From contig NZ_JACBZY010000001.1 in the NCBI RefSeq assembly GCF_013408685.1, positions 2,046,001 to 2,110,000 of the forward strand: a DNA stretch of 64,000 nucleotides, in the 5' to 3' direction. The first letter of the stretch is position 1, and each line of letters opens with the position of its first letter. The notes under the pieces are model-generated. The model worked only from the letters and a program-made list of their open reading frames with translations. It was not told the DNA's origin and made no database searches. This document shows, piece after piece, positions 16,606 to 24,514 of this stretch. This DNA is from Schumannella luteola (GTDB taxonomy: Bacteria > Actinomycetota > Actinomycetes > Actinomycetales > Microbacteriaceae). The position numbers and the translations under genes were made by a program.

Positions 16606-16851
16606 ATGTCTTCTTCGTCCTTCGACGGCTCGGCGCTGTCGGTCACGGTTCTTCTCGACGAGCTGCTCGTGCGCTTCCCCTCGGTTCCGCGCGGTCGAGT
16701 CGAGGCGATGCTGGTCGAGGAGCACGAGATCCTGCTCGGCGGCGAACCGGGCGATGTCGTGCCCCAGGTGCTGAGGGATGCGGTGCTCGAGCGCGTGGAG
16801 CGCGAGGCCGGGATCGAGACCGGGCCCGACGGGGACGCCCTGCCGGCCTGA
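16606..16851 (+). CDS. Small protein with three-helix-bundle dimerization domain (tentative)
   Basis: 81 residues, acidic and helical: VTVLLDELLVRFPSVPRGRVEAML, then VEEHEILLGGEPGDVVPQVLRDAVLERVERE. The pattern LxxRFPxxPxxxVexxVxxxhxxLxGxPxxdfVPxLVexxa is that of actinobacterial three-helix-bundle dimerization-domain proteins. The start is not preceded by a clear ribosome site (GGATCTTCCG). Divergent from the permease gene. A strong hairpin terminator follows. Function unknown. Confidence 0.65.
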   Translation: MSSSSFDGSALSVTVLLDELLVRFPSVPRGRVEAMLVEEHEILLGGEPGDVVPQVLRDAVLERVEREAGIETGPDGDALPA

Positions 16852-16880
16852 ATCGCCGGCAGCTCGCCGCGGACATACCG

Positions 16881-16912
16881 ATGGCCGTCGTCCGGAGTCG
16901 GACGACGGCCGT
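16881..16912 (+). terminator. Hairpin terminator
   Basis: A 12-bp perfect stem, GGCCGTCGTCCG at 16883-16894 with its complement at 16899-16910, loop GAGT. It lies between the convergent genes ending at 16851 and 16955. Confidence 0.65.
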
Positions 16913-16954
16913 CGCTGCGATCCCCCGATCGCGGGATCCTGGCGCTGCGGCGTC

Positions 16955-17254
16955 TCAGTTGACGCGACGCCAGAGGGTCTCGGTGCTGTGCAGGCGAGGT
17001 TCGCGCAGTAGGCGGGTCACGGCCTCGGGGTACTCCTCGAGCGCGATGGGCATCTCGATCGTGCGCTCGAGCAGGTGCAGGTACTGGCGCACCGACATCT
17101 TGAACTCGGCCACGATGCGGCCGTTCTTCTCGCCGCCGGCGATCGGATTCTCGGTCTCGAAGGCGAGCACGCGGTGCTGCACCTCGTCGAGGGCCGCGGT
17201 GTTGAAGCCGGCGCCGTATCGTCCACCGGCGGGGCGGACCATCATGTCGGTCAT
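16955..17254 (-). CDS. DUF3263-like small protein
   Basis: 99 residues. LDEVQHRVLAFETENPIAGGEKNGRIVAEFKMSVRQYLHLLERTI matches the shape of DUF3263 proteins, a sigma-region-like helix-turn-helix in which an FExxxxxxxGxKxxxIxxxFxxSxxxYxxxL pattern forms the DNA-binding unit. About one copy per actinobacterial genome is usual. Its ATG overlaps the preceding gene's stop by four bases (ATGA). Probably a DNA-binding protein under MarR control through the shared promoter at 17495 (inference). Confidence 0.65.
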   Translation of the reverse strand: MTDMMVRPAGGRYGAGFNTAALDEVQHRVLAFETENPIAGGEKNGRIVAEFKMSVRQYLHLLERTIEMPIALEEYPEAVTRLLREPRLHSTETLWRRVN

Positions 17255-17445
17255 GAGATGAGACTCCAGACTCCGGCGACGGCCGCGACGAGGGCGAGCG
17301 CTCCGGTGATCACGCCGGCGATGACGCCCGGCTCGGCGGTCCAGCGGGCGGGGCGCTCGTCGGCCGCGGTGTGCGCGGTGTCGTCGACGAAGGCCTCGGC
17401 CAGCGGTGTCCCCGCGGCATGGCGGGTGAGTTCTGCGACGCTCAT
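17251..17445 (-). CDS. Small single-pass membrane protein
   Basis: 64 residues: a polar N terminus of about 38 residues and a C-terminal hydrophobic helix (VIAGVITGALALVAAVAGVWSLI) running to the end, so it is tail-anchored. GGAGG lies 8 bases ahead of the ATG at 17445. It is translationally coupled by ATGA to the DUF3263-like gene. The likely MarR operator stands 50 bases upstream. No homologous function is recognised. Confidence 0.7.
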   Translation of the reverse strand: MSVAELTRHAAGTPLAEAFVDDTAHTAADERPARWTAEPGVIAGVITGALALVAAVAGVWSLIS

Positions 17446-17494
17446 GAAGAGACCTCCTCGGCGGCTGGAGCGGGATGACCGCTCCACGAACTAT

Positions 17495-17513
17495 TTACTA
17501 GAGAAACTAGTAA
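17495..17513. promoter_or_regulatory. Probable MarR operator upstream of the two-gene operon
   Basis: TTACTAG-AGAAA-CTAGTAA, a perfect 7-bp dyad with a 5-base spacer, in an otherwise GC-rich area. The core CTAG-N5-CTAG also occurs in front of the marR gene at 18145-18159. Confidence 0.65.
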
Positions 17514-17619
17514 CTAGGCGAGCGAGTTCGCAAGTGGGTGCGCCGACACATCGGTGAACAGCCCGGAAATACGCGCCGCGACGCTCCGTGCACGAAGCCG
17601 TGACGGCACTGAGTGCCGG

Positions 17620-18120
17620 CTACTCGGCGTCGATCGCCTCGACGGCCTCGCGCATCCGAGTCAGGAACTCGACGACCGCCTCGGACTGCTGCGGGGTCAG
17701 CGACTCGGCGACCTCGAGCATCCGCTCGTGCATGCGGCCGAGGGTGTGACGCACCTCGTCGTCGCTCGACGGGGTGGCGACCACGATGATCGAACGCCGG
17801 TCGCGGGGATGCGGGTCACGCCGTACATGGCCGCTCTTGACGAGGCGATCGATGAGCACGGTGGTCGAGGCGGAGGAGATGTCGAGGCGGGCCGCCAGCT
17901 CCTTCGGGGTGACGATCTCGCCCCGGCGGCCGGCCTCGAGCAGGTAGCGCAGCGCGAGCAGATCCGTCTCGCCCATGCCCATCGACGCACGCGTGCGGCG
18001 ACGCATCGCGACCTCGGCCGAGCGGTATCGACGCAGGGCGTTGAGCACGTCGACGCTGGTCGGCGCATCCTGCTCGCCGTACCAGTAGCCCGAGATCCGC
18101 TCCACGTGTCCGCCTGTCAT
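17620..18120 (-). CDS. MarR family transcriptional regulator
   Basis: 166 residues with the winged-helix MarR core: TDLLALRYLLEAGRRGEIVTPKELAARLDISSASTTVLIDRLVKSGHVRR is the HTH, and DPRDRRSIIVV (here HPRDRRSIIVVATP) is the wing with its DxR motif. A C-terminal dimerization helix carries LTPQQSEAVVEFLTRM. The ATG at 18120 follows no strong site. Ligand unknown. An operator-like dyad immediately upstream suggests autoregulation, and the matching dyad at 17495 suggests control of the neighbouring small-protein operon. Confidence 0.88.
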   Translation of the reverse strand: MTGGHVERISGYWYGEQDAPTSVDVLNALRRYRSAEVAMRRRTRASMGMGETDLLALRYLLEAGRRGEIVTPKELAARLDISSASTTVLIDRLVKSGHVRRDPHPRDRRSIIVVATPSSDDEVRHTLGRMHERMLEVAESLTPQQSEAVVEFLTRMREAVEAIDAE

Positions 18121-18144
18121 CGTCTGGCATTCAATCCGCCGGTC

Positions 18145-18159
18145 GCTAGTTTGTCTAGC
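18145..18159. promoter_or_regulatory. Probable MarR autoregulatory operator
   Basis: GCTAG-TTTGT-CTAGC, dyad with a 5-base spacer, 25 bases upstream of the marR start. It lies in the 304-base interval 18121-18424, which otherwise holds only the putative promoter of the hesB-like gene; I see no further gene there. Confidence 0.65.
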
Positions 18160-18424
18160 CAACGACGGCTGCGGTGCCGCCCGCACAGACAACGCGCAGA
18201 GGTCGGACCCGTCGCATCCAGTCCCGCGGCCCGCGCGTCAGCGTCCCGTGCGAGCCCCCTGGGAGAGACCTCCATCGCGTTGACCCGCGTCGGGTCGGTT
18301 CGGAATCGTGGCCGACTCGACGACGCGTTCCCGTCCGCCGACTCCGCGCTCGCGGACGAGGACGGCGGATGCGCGCCGATCCGATACGCAACGCACGATC
18401 CATACGGAACCGAATGGAGTGACC

Positions 18425-18709
18425 ATGCTCACCATGACTCCCGCGGCCAGCACCGTGGTCAAGACCCTCATCGCCCAGAACCCCGAGGTCGAGGACGGCG
18501 GCCTGCGCATCGACGCCGGCGGCGCCGATGGCGTCGACTTCGCCGTCTCGATCACCGAGGTGCCCGAGCCCACCGACTCGGTCGTCGAGTCCGACGGCGC
18601 GAAGGTGTTCCTCGGCGAGAGCGCCGTGATGGTTCTCGACGACAAGGTGCTGGATGCCAGCGTCGACGACGCCGGCGCCGTGCAGTTCGCGATCGCCCAG
18701 CAGGGCTGA
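18425..18709 (+). CDS. HesB/IscA-fold protein lacking cysteines
   Basis: 94 residues with the HesB/A-type carrier fold: MLTMTPAASTVVKTLIAQNPEVEDGGLRI, then VFLGESAVMVLDDKVLDASVD as the second half. True A-type carriers bind iron or an Fe-S cluster through three conserved cysteines; this protein contains none, so it cannot hold a cluster that way. Small cysteine-free HesB-like proteins are known in Actinobacteria but lack a defined role. GGAG lies 7 bases ahead of the ATG. A long strand-specific hairpin follows. Confidence 0.78.
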   Translation: MLTMTPAASTVVKTLIAQNPEVEDGGLRIDAGGADGVDFAVSITEVPEPTDSVVESDGAKVFLGESAVMVLDDKVLDASVDDAGAVQFAIAQQG

Positions 18710-18731
18710 TCGCCGCAGCGCTCAGCGCGAC

Positions 18732-18783
18732 GATGCCGACGGCGTCGCATCCCGATCTCCCGGGGTGCGGCGCCGTCGGCGTC
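18732..18783 (+). terminator. Long G-U-tolerant terminator hairpin of the hesB-like gene
   Basis: Two 22-base arms (18732-18753 and 18762-18783) pair throughout in the + strand RNA if three G-U wobbles are allowed; the minus-strand transcript would have A-C mismatches at those places. The loop is about 8 bases. It begins 22 bases after the stop codon. Confidence 0.7.
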
Positions 18784-18929
18784 TGCGCGCCGTCCAGGAG
18801 ATCCGGTGACGCCGGGGATAGGGTCGAAGCACATCGCGAATCGCGACTTGCGGCCCCGGATCCCCGGATTCGCGGGTGAGTCGCCCTATCGTGACCCGTG
18901 TGTGGCCAGCTGATCGACGAGGTGCTCTC

Positions 18930-21900
18930 GTGGCGGACGACGACGGCGACGTGCGCGCCGAGCCCCAGCTGACGGCTCCCCACGCCCTCGGCGTCGGGGG
19001 AGAGGACTGGGCCTCGGGCAACGTCGCGCAGCCGAGCTGGACGCTCTGGCGCGAGGAGCTCGCCGAGGTCGGCGGACGCTCGCCCCTGCTGCACTTCGTC
19101 GATGCGCGCTCGACGCGCATCGAGCTGAGCACGACGCATCCCGGCGGCCTCGCGCGCTTCATCACGGGAGCCCCGACGCTGCTCTCGAACCTCATCCGCG
19201 ACGACATGGCCCTGCGCTCGGCCCGCGTCGCCGCCGATCAGATCGCCGCGAAGGGCCTCGAGCTCTCGACGACCCGCGGCATCGACGCCGTGTGCCTCGG
19301 CATCGGCATCGCCCGCTGGACCAACGGGGGAGTCGAGTACGGCGGCCCGATCCTGCTGCGTCCGCTCGCGATCCGCCGCGCCGGCCGCGACTTCGAGCTC
19401 AAGCTGCGTGGCGGGCCCGCACTCAACCCGGCGTTCGCCCGCGCTCTCGAGCAGCAGTTCGGCATCTCGCTGGATGCGGCGGCCTTCGTCGCGCTGACCG
19501 ACGCGGCCGGCACCTTCAAGCCGAACGCGGTCATCGACCAGCTGCGCGGCCTCACCGGTCACCTCGGCGACTTCTCCGTCGCCCCGCGACTCGTCGTCTC
19601 GACCTTCGCCGACGTCTCCCACCGTCTCCTCGCCGACGCGGTCGACCTGACCCATCCGGTGCTCGACGCGCTCGGCGGCAACGCGAGCGCGAAGTACGCG
19701 CTGGGCGAGGCGAACGCGGCCGTCGAGCCGAGCGACCCCGACCGGCGCGACCCCTCGACCGACACCCTGCTGCTCGACGCCGACGCCGAGCAGGAGCAGG
19801 TGATCGCGCAGATCGAAGCCGGCAACTCGCTCGTCGTGAAGACCATGCCCGGCACCGGCGGCACGCAGACGATCGTCAACGCGATCGGCGCTCTCGTGCG
19901 CCAGAACAAGCGCGTGCTCGTCGTCAGCCCGCGTCGCGCGACGCTGCACGGCATCGCCGACCGCGTCGCCGAGGTCGGTCTCAAGGGGCTCACGGTCACC
20001 CCGCGCTCGCTGCGCCGCGACGTCGTCACGGCGATCACCCGCAACGAGAAGGCGCAGAAGCCCGGCCTCAGCGACATCGACGAGGCGCTCGTGCGCCTGC
20101 GCGGCGTGCTCATCGACTACCGCGGTGCCCTCGGGCGGCCTGACGGCGTGCTCGGCGTCTCGGTGCTCGACTGCGTGACCGAGCTGTCGCGCCTGGCGCT
20201 GCTGCCCGATCCGCCGTCGACGACCGCCCGCCTGCCGCGCTCGACGGTCGAGGCGCTGGCCGTCGACCGGACCACCGTCGCGCAGACGATGGTGGATGCG
20301 GCACGCCTCGGCGAGTTCCGCTACGGCCCCGACGACTCGCCCTGGTACGGCGCGAGCTTCGCCGACGGCGAGGCGGCGCAGCGCGCGCATTCGGTCGCGA
20401 AGCGCCTGCACGACGAGGAGCTGCCGCGCCTGCTGGTGCGCGCCGGCGAGCTCATCGGCTCGACGCGCATGCGCCCCTTCGAGTCGGTCGCCGAGCTCGG
20501 CACCTACCTGAAGCTGCTGACCGATCTGCGCGACACCCTCGATCGCTTCCAGCCCTCGGTGTTCGACCGCTCGCTGAGCGAGCTGATCGCCGCGACGGCG
20601 CCGCGCCGTGAGTCGCCGACCATGTCGAGCGGCAACCGCCGCCGCCTCAAGTCGCTCGCCCGCGAGTACGTGCGCCCCGGCATGCACGTCGGAGACCTGC
20701 ACGACGCGCTCACCCGCGTGCAGCAGCAGCGGATGCTGTGGCAGCGCTACGTCGCCGCTGGCGTCACGCCCGAGGTGCCGGTCGGCATCGCCGATGTGCA
20801 GGTCGCCTGGCAGCAGGTCTCGCAGGATCTCGCGGAGCTCGATCTGCCGCTCGACCGCTCGGGCGACACGCGTCTCGCGGCCCTGCCGATCGACGAGCTC
20901 GGAGCCCTCGTCGAGGGTCTCGCCGCCGAGTCGGACGTGCTCGAGAGCATCACCGAGCGCAGCGAGCTGCTCTCGACCCTGCGTCACCTCGAGCTCGACG
21001 GCTTCCTCGGCGACCTCGCCCAGCGTCACGTTCCCGAGGGGCGGGTCGCGGCCGAGCTGGAACTGGCCTGGTGGCGTTCGGCGCTCGACGGCCTGCTCGA
21101 GTCGGAGCGCGCCCTGCTCGGCGCCAACACCGGCGTTCTCGAGCGACTCGAGGCCGACTTCCGCCTGGTCGACGAGGCGCATGCCTCCGGCAGCGCGCAA
21201 CTGCTGGCGTGGCAGCTCGCCGAGGACTGGAAGATCGGACTGCTCGACTGGCCGGAGGAGGCGGATGCGCTGAAGCGCACGCTGCGCGGCGGAGCGATCT
21301 CGGCATCCACCCTCAACCGCGCGGCGCCGCACCTGGCACGCGTCGTCGCCCCGGTCTGGCTCGCCTCGCCCTACGAGGTGCCCGGCATCAGCGACGAGCT
21401 CTCCTTCGACGCCGTGGTGCTGGTGGATGCCGGTGCCGTGACGCTCGCCGAGACGCTCGGCGCGATCCGCCGGGCCAAGCAGATCGTGGCCGTCGGCGAC
21501 CCCGTCACCCAGACGCCCTCGCCGTTCACGACCGCGGTGCTGCAGCCCGACGACCCGGCGCGCACCGCGCCCTTCGACGTCGACGAGCTGCACGGCCGCT
21601 CGGCGCTCGCGCAGCTCTCGGAGCTGCTGCCGGTGCTGTCGCTGACGCGCAGCTACCGCGCCGGCGGCGACGACCTCGCCGAGCTCGTCAACCGCAAGTT
21701 CTACGGCGGGCGCATCGACTCGCTGCCCTGGGCCGGTTCGTTCCTCGGCCACAACTCGCTCGCACTCGACTACGTCGAGAACGGCACGGGCCTGCCCGAC
21801 ACCGTCACGGGCGCCGTCGAGAGCGTCGACGCCGAGGTCAACCGCGTCGTCGACCTGGTGATCGACCACGTGACGGGCCGCCCGCGCGAGTCGCTCATGG

Positions 21901-22637
21901 TCGTCACCGCCAACGAGCGCCACGCCGTGCGCGTGCAGCAGGCCGTGCTGGCCGCCGTCGCGGCCCGCCCGGAGCTGACGGATGCGCTGCTCGGCGACCG
22001 CCCCGAGCCCTTCGCCGTCACGACGATCGATCGCGCGCTCGCCCAGAGCCGCGACCGGGTGATCTTCTCGCTCGGCTACGGCCGCACCCCGCACGGCCGC
22101 GTGCTGAGCGATTTCGGCGCCCTCGGTCGTCCCGGCGGTGAGCGGCTGCTCGCCGTCGCGATGACCCGCGCGCGCCGTTCGCTCGTCATCGTCACCTGCT
22201 TCCGGCCGGCTGACGTCGAGGAGGGGCGGATGCAGCACGGCGCGATCGCGCTGGCCGAGATCCTCGACGAGATCGCCGACCGTCGCGACGACCCGCCGCA
22301 GGTGGATGCGAGCGACCCCATGCTCGTCGACCTGGCCCGCCGTCTCGCCGAGCGCGGCCTGCGCGTCTCGCTCGGTCACCGCAGCAAGCTCGGCCTCGTC
22401 GCCGCGAACGGCGGCACCTGCGTCGTCGTCGACACCGACGCCGCGCTGCTCGGCCGCAGCCTGCGCGAGTCGCTGCGCCTGCGCCCCGAGGTGCTGCGTC
22501 GCCTCGGCTGGCACTACGCCCGCGTGCACGCTTTCGAGCTCTTCGCCGACCCGGACGGCGTCGCCGACCGCGTCGCCCGCCTCGCCGGCGTCGAGACCGG
22601 CGGGCCGATCACCGAGGAGATCCCGGTCGTTGGCTGA
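18930..22637 (+). CDS. Degenerate SF1 helicase (AAA_11/AAA_12) fused to a Vsr-like nuclease-fold domain
   Basis: About 1235 residues. An N-terminal region (about 1-290, ISTT/LRPL-type, like DUF4011-type leaders) precedes SF1 helicase motifs. The P-loop reads MPGTGGTQT (306-314) where active enzymes have PGTGKTQT, so the catalytic Lys is Gly. The DEA(S/Q) box reads VDAGAV, losing the Glu. Motifs LTRSYRAGG and VAMTRARRSLVIVT remain. The last 90 residues (LAERGLRVSLGHRS...RRLGWHYARVHAFELFADP) resemble the MTES_1575/Vsr endonuclease fold with its acidic centre changed. GAGG stands 7 bases before GTG 18930; an upstream GTG at 18876 has no site. Probably a non-hydrolysing DNA-binding scaffold. Confidence 0.82.
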   Translation: MADDDGDVRAEPQLTAPHALGVGGEDWASGNVAQPSWTLWREELAEVGGRSPLLHFVDARSTRIELSTTHPGGLARFITGAPTLLSNLIRDDMALRSARVAADQIAAKGLELSTTRGIDAVCLGIGIARWTNGGVEYGGPILLRPLAIRRAGRDFELKLRGGPALNPAFARALEQQFGISLDAAAFVALTDAAGTFKPNAVIDQLRGLTGHLGDFSVAPRLVVSTFADVSHRLLADAVDLTHPVLDALGGNASAKYALGEANAAVEPSDPDRRDPSTDTLLLDADAEQEQVIAQIEAGNSLVVKTMPGTGGTQTIVNAIGALVRQNKRVLVVSPRRATLHGIADRVAEVGLKGLTVTPRSLRRDVVTAITRNEKAQKPGLSDIDEALVRLRGVLIDYRGALGRPDGVLGVSVLDCVTELSRLALLPDPPSTTARLPRSTVEALAVDRTTVAQTMVDAARLGEFRYGPDDSPWYGASFADGEAAQRAHSVAKRLHDEELPRLLVRAGELIGSTRMRPFESVAELGTYLKLLTDLRDTLDRFQPSVFDRSLSELIAATAPRRESPTMSSGNRRRLKSLAREYVRPGMHVGDLHDALTRVQQQRMLWQRYVAAGVTPEVPVGIADVQVAWQQVSQDLAELDLPLDRSGDTRLAALPIDELGALVEGLAAESDVLESITERSELLSTLRHLELDGFLGDLAQRHVPEGRVAAELELAWWRSALDGLLESERALLGANTGVLERLEADFRLVDEAHASGSAQLLAWQLAEDWKIGLLDWPEEADALKRTLRGGAISASTLNRAAPHLARVVAPVWLASPYEVPGISDELSFDAVVLVDAGAVTLAETLGAIRRAKQIVAVGDPVTQTPSPFTTAVLQPDDPARTAPFDVDELHGRSALAQLSELLPVLSLTRSYRAGGDDLAELVNRKFYGGRIDSLPWAGSFLGHNSLALDYVENGTGLPDTVTGAVESVDAEVNRVVDLVIDHVTGRPRESLMVVTANERHAVRVQQAVLAAVAARPELTDALLGDRPEPFAVTTIDRALAQSRDRVIFSLGYGRTPHGRVLSDFGALGRPGGERLLAVAMTRARRSLVIVTCFRPADVEEGRMQHGAIALAEILDEIADRRDDPPQVDASDPMLVDLARRLAERGLRVSLGHRSKLGLVAANGGTCVVVDTDAALLGRSLRESLRLRPEVLRRLGWHYARVHAFELFADPDGVADRVARLAGVETGGPITEEIPVVG

Positions 22638-22836
22638 CTCTCCTGACGGGGATGCGCAGCCGGCCGGCGAAGCCGACTCCGCCGACGCGTCGTCGTCCGA
22701 GCGCCCTCGCCGCCGCCGACGCGTGACGACAGCGCCGCCGGCCGGCAGCGACCCGCATCCCGCCCCCGAGCCGCCGCGCGGCAGCGGAACCGACAACGAC
22801 GCCCGCATGCGCGCCGAGAAGCCGCCGCACTACTGA
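22630..22836 (+). CDS. Small basic/acidic disordered protein coupled to the helicase-like gene
   Basis: 68 residues starting at TTG 22630, eight bases inside the end of the large gene, with GAGGAG nine bases upstream. Composition is Ala/Ser/Asp/Arg-rich and probably disordered, with an RPRRRRRV patch and a C terminus ARMRAEKPPHY. A terminal KPPH(Y/W) is recurrent in small actinobacterial proteins encoded after this type of ATPase. The overlap implies translational coupling and a shared role. Too low in complexity for fold prediction. Confidence 0.6.
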   Translation: MADSPDGDAQPAGEADSADASSSERPRRRRRVTTAPPAGSDPHPAPEPPRGSGTDNDARMRAEKPPHY

Positions 22837-22873
22837 CCTCCGCCCCCGGCACGACGGATCCGCGCCGGACAGC

Positions 22874-22909
22874 ACGAAGGCCCGAGAGCATCAGCTCCCG
22901 GGCCGTCGT
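22874..22909. terminator. Bidirectional hairpin terminator
   Basis: An 11-bp stem with one mismatch (22879-22889 with 22894-22904) extended by an outer ACGA/TCGT pairing; loop ATCA. It separates the small coupled gene from the convergent mscL gene. Confidence 0.65.
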
Positions 22910-22956
22910 ACTGACGTGCCGCCGTCGGCGTCAGCTCGCCGGCTTCGCGGCGGTGT

Positions 22957-23442
22957 TCAACCACCCGGCTTCGCCTCGGGCGCGCCGCTGTCGTACGGCG
23001 GGTGGTCGTCGGCTCCGCGCTGCGCGGAGTTCTGCGACGACAGCAGATCGCGGATCTGCACGAGCAGGTCGATCTCGCTCGGCGGCTCGTCGGCCGGCGG
23101 CGCCTCCTCTTCCTTCTTCTTCGTGAAGGAGACCTTCTTGAGGTAGTTCATCGGCGTGATCAGCGCGAAGTAGACGACGATCGCGATCAGCAGGAACTGG
23201 ATCACGGCCGCGAGCACCGAGCCCCACGACAGCACGACGGCCGGCACGTCGCCGGCCTTCTCGCGCAGCGTGATGCCCGCGCTGTTCAGGTCGTCCGCGT
23301 TGAAGAGCAGCGTGATGACGGGGTTGAAGATGCCGTTCACCAGGGCGGTGACGATCGCGGTGAACGCCGATCCGATGACCACACCGACGGCGAGGTCGAT
23401 CACGTTGCCGCGAAGGACGAAGTCCTTGAATCCCTTGAGCAT
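22957..23442 (-). CDS. mscL: Large-conductance mechanosensitive channel
   Basis: 161 residues. FKDFVLRGNVIDLAVGVVIGSAFTAIV is the MscL amphipathic N-helix and pore-lining TM1, with FNPVITLLF ending the first half. TM2 is VLAAVIQFLLIAIVVYFALI, followed by the KKxE cluster (KKKEEE) and a cytoplasmic helix. The tail is longer than in E. coli and ends in a disordered stretch. It releases solutes on hypo-osmotic shock. GGAAAGG precedes ATG 23442. Last gene of the 5-FCL-fmdB-mscL run. Confidence 0.95.
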   Translation of the reverse strand: MLKGFKDFVLRGNVIDLAVGVVIGSAFTAIVTALVNGIFNPVITLLFNADDLNSAGITLREKAGDVPAVVLSWGSVLAAVIQFLLIAIVVYFALITPMNYLKKVSFTKKKEEEAPPADEPPSEIDLLVQIRDLLSSQNSAQRGADDHPPYDSGAPEAKPGG

Positions 23443-23486
23443 GCCGGACCTTTCCACGGGGGGAGGGTGACCCGGCCGCGACCGGA

Positions 23487-23816
23487 TCAGCTGGAGGAGG
23501 AACCCGACGACGACGATCCGCTCGACCCGGAGGACGAGCCGCCCGACGACGACGAGGACGAGGAGCTCGACGACCCCGACGACGACCCGGAGGACGACGA
23601 GGTCGAGGACGACGACGAGCTGCTGCCCGACTTCACGCTACTGCGGCTGTCGGTGCGGTAGAAACCCGAGCCGTTGAACGTGACGCCGACGGCGCTGAAC
23701 AGCTTGCGCAGCTTGCCGCCGCACGTCGGGCACACCGTCAGCGAGTCATCGGTGAACGCCTGCTGGATGTCGAAGGCGTTGCCGCACTCGGTGCAGCGGT
23801 AGGAGTACGTGGGCAC
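23487..23816 (-). CDS. FmdB family zinc-ribbon protein with a poly-serine tail
   Basis: 109 residues. The N-terminal FmdB ribbon MPTYSYRCTECGNAFDIQQ carries Cys at 8, 11, 29 and 32 (CxxC...CPTC), which bind Zn. It is followed by GFYRTD, the standard end of the FmdB domain. The last 50 residues are almost only Ser with scattered Gly, far more extreme than the usual short Ser-rich tail. Function: putative regulatory ribbon protein, often downstream of 5-FCL in Actinobacteria as here. Confidence 0.9.
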   Translation of the reverse strand: MPTYSYRCTECGNAFDIQQAFTDDSLTVCPTCGGKLRKLFSAVGVTFNGSGFYRTDSRSSVKSGSSSSSSSTSSSSGSSSGSSSSSSSSSSGGSSSGSSGSSSSGSSSS

Positions 23817-23855
23817 GGAAGACCTCGGGAAGCGACGGAAGCGGAGCGTGAACGA

Positions 23856-24443
23856 TCAGGAACGGCGGAGCTCGGTGATGCCGCCCGGGGTCACGACCCC
23901 GTCGACGGGCACGTCGTGCCGTTCGCTCGGCACGGTGTCGACGAGCTCGTCGTCGAAGATCACAGCATAGACGGGCGGGCAGCCCTCGACCGATCCGAGG
24001 GTCTTGTCGAAGTAGCCGCGCCCCCATCCCATCCGCATGCCCTGTCGGTCGACGCTCGCCGCCGGCACCAGGATCAGGTCGACCTCGTTGATCGCGAGCG
24101 GGCTGAGCAGCTCGCTCGTCGGGGTCGGCATGCCGAGCACGTCCTCGTCCTCCTCGGCGCCGTCGTAGGTCGCCCAGTCGAGCAGTCCGTCGGCGCGGGA
24201 GATGGGCAGCAGGATGCGCACACCCTCCGCATCGGCCTCGCGCAGGAAGCCGCGGGTCGCGGGCTCGTCGGGGGTGGAGAGGTAGGCCGCGATCGAGCGC
24301 GCCCCGGTGCGGTGCAGCAGCTCGGTCAGGTTCGCGGTCAGCGCGGTCTCGTCCTGCGTCCGCTCGGTCGAGGTGCGGATGCGGCGGCGCTCGCGCAGCT
24401 CGGCGCGCAGGGCGCGCTTGGCCAGGTCGATGTCGTCGGGCAC
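23856..24443 (-). CDS. 5-formyltetrahydrofolate cyclo-ligase
   Basis: 195 residues from GTG 24443. The enzyme makes 5,10-methenyl-THF from 5-formyl-THF with ATP. The N-terminal KRALRAELRERRR is the basic ATP-binding lead, and MGWGRGYFDKTL is the conserved glycine-rich G-G-Y-Y-D substrate loop. A TACAAT -10 box stands a few bases before the GTG with no room for a leader, so translation is probably leaderless. Back to back with galU; first gene of the run with fmdB and mscL. Confidence 0.92.
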   Translation of the reverse strand: MPDDIDLAKRALRAELRERRRIRTSTERTQDETALTANLTELLHRTGARSIAAYLSTPDEPATRGFLREADAEGVRILLPISRADGLLDWATYDGAEEDEDVLGMPTPTSELLSPLAINEVDLILVPAASVDRQGMRMGWGRGYFDKTLGSVEGCPPVYAVIFDDELVDTVPSERHDVPVDGVVTPGGITELRRS

Positions 24444-24514
24444 ATCCTGATTGTAAGTCGGCTCGTGGCCCGCGCTTCTGCGGGATGACACCTCCGGCCC
24501 GCTAGCATCGGCGA

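Noticed and set aside
18552-22808. 1418-codon open frame on the minus strand opposite the helicase-like gene
   Set aside because: It is an Arg/Ala/Gly/Asp-rich shadow caused by G/C-only third positions. It has no domain motifs, while the + strand frame has helicase motifs.
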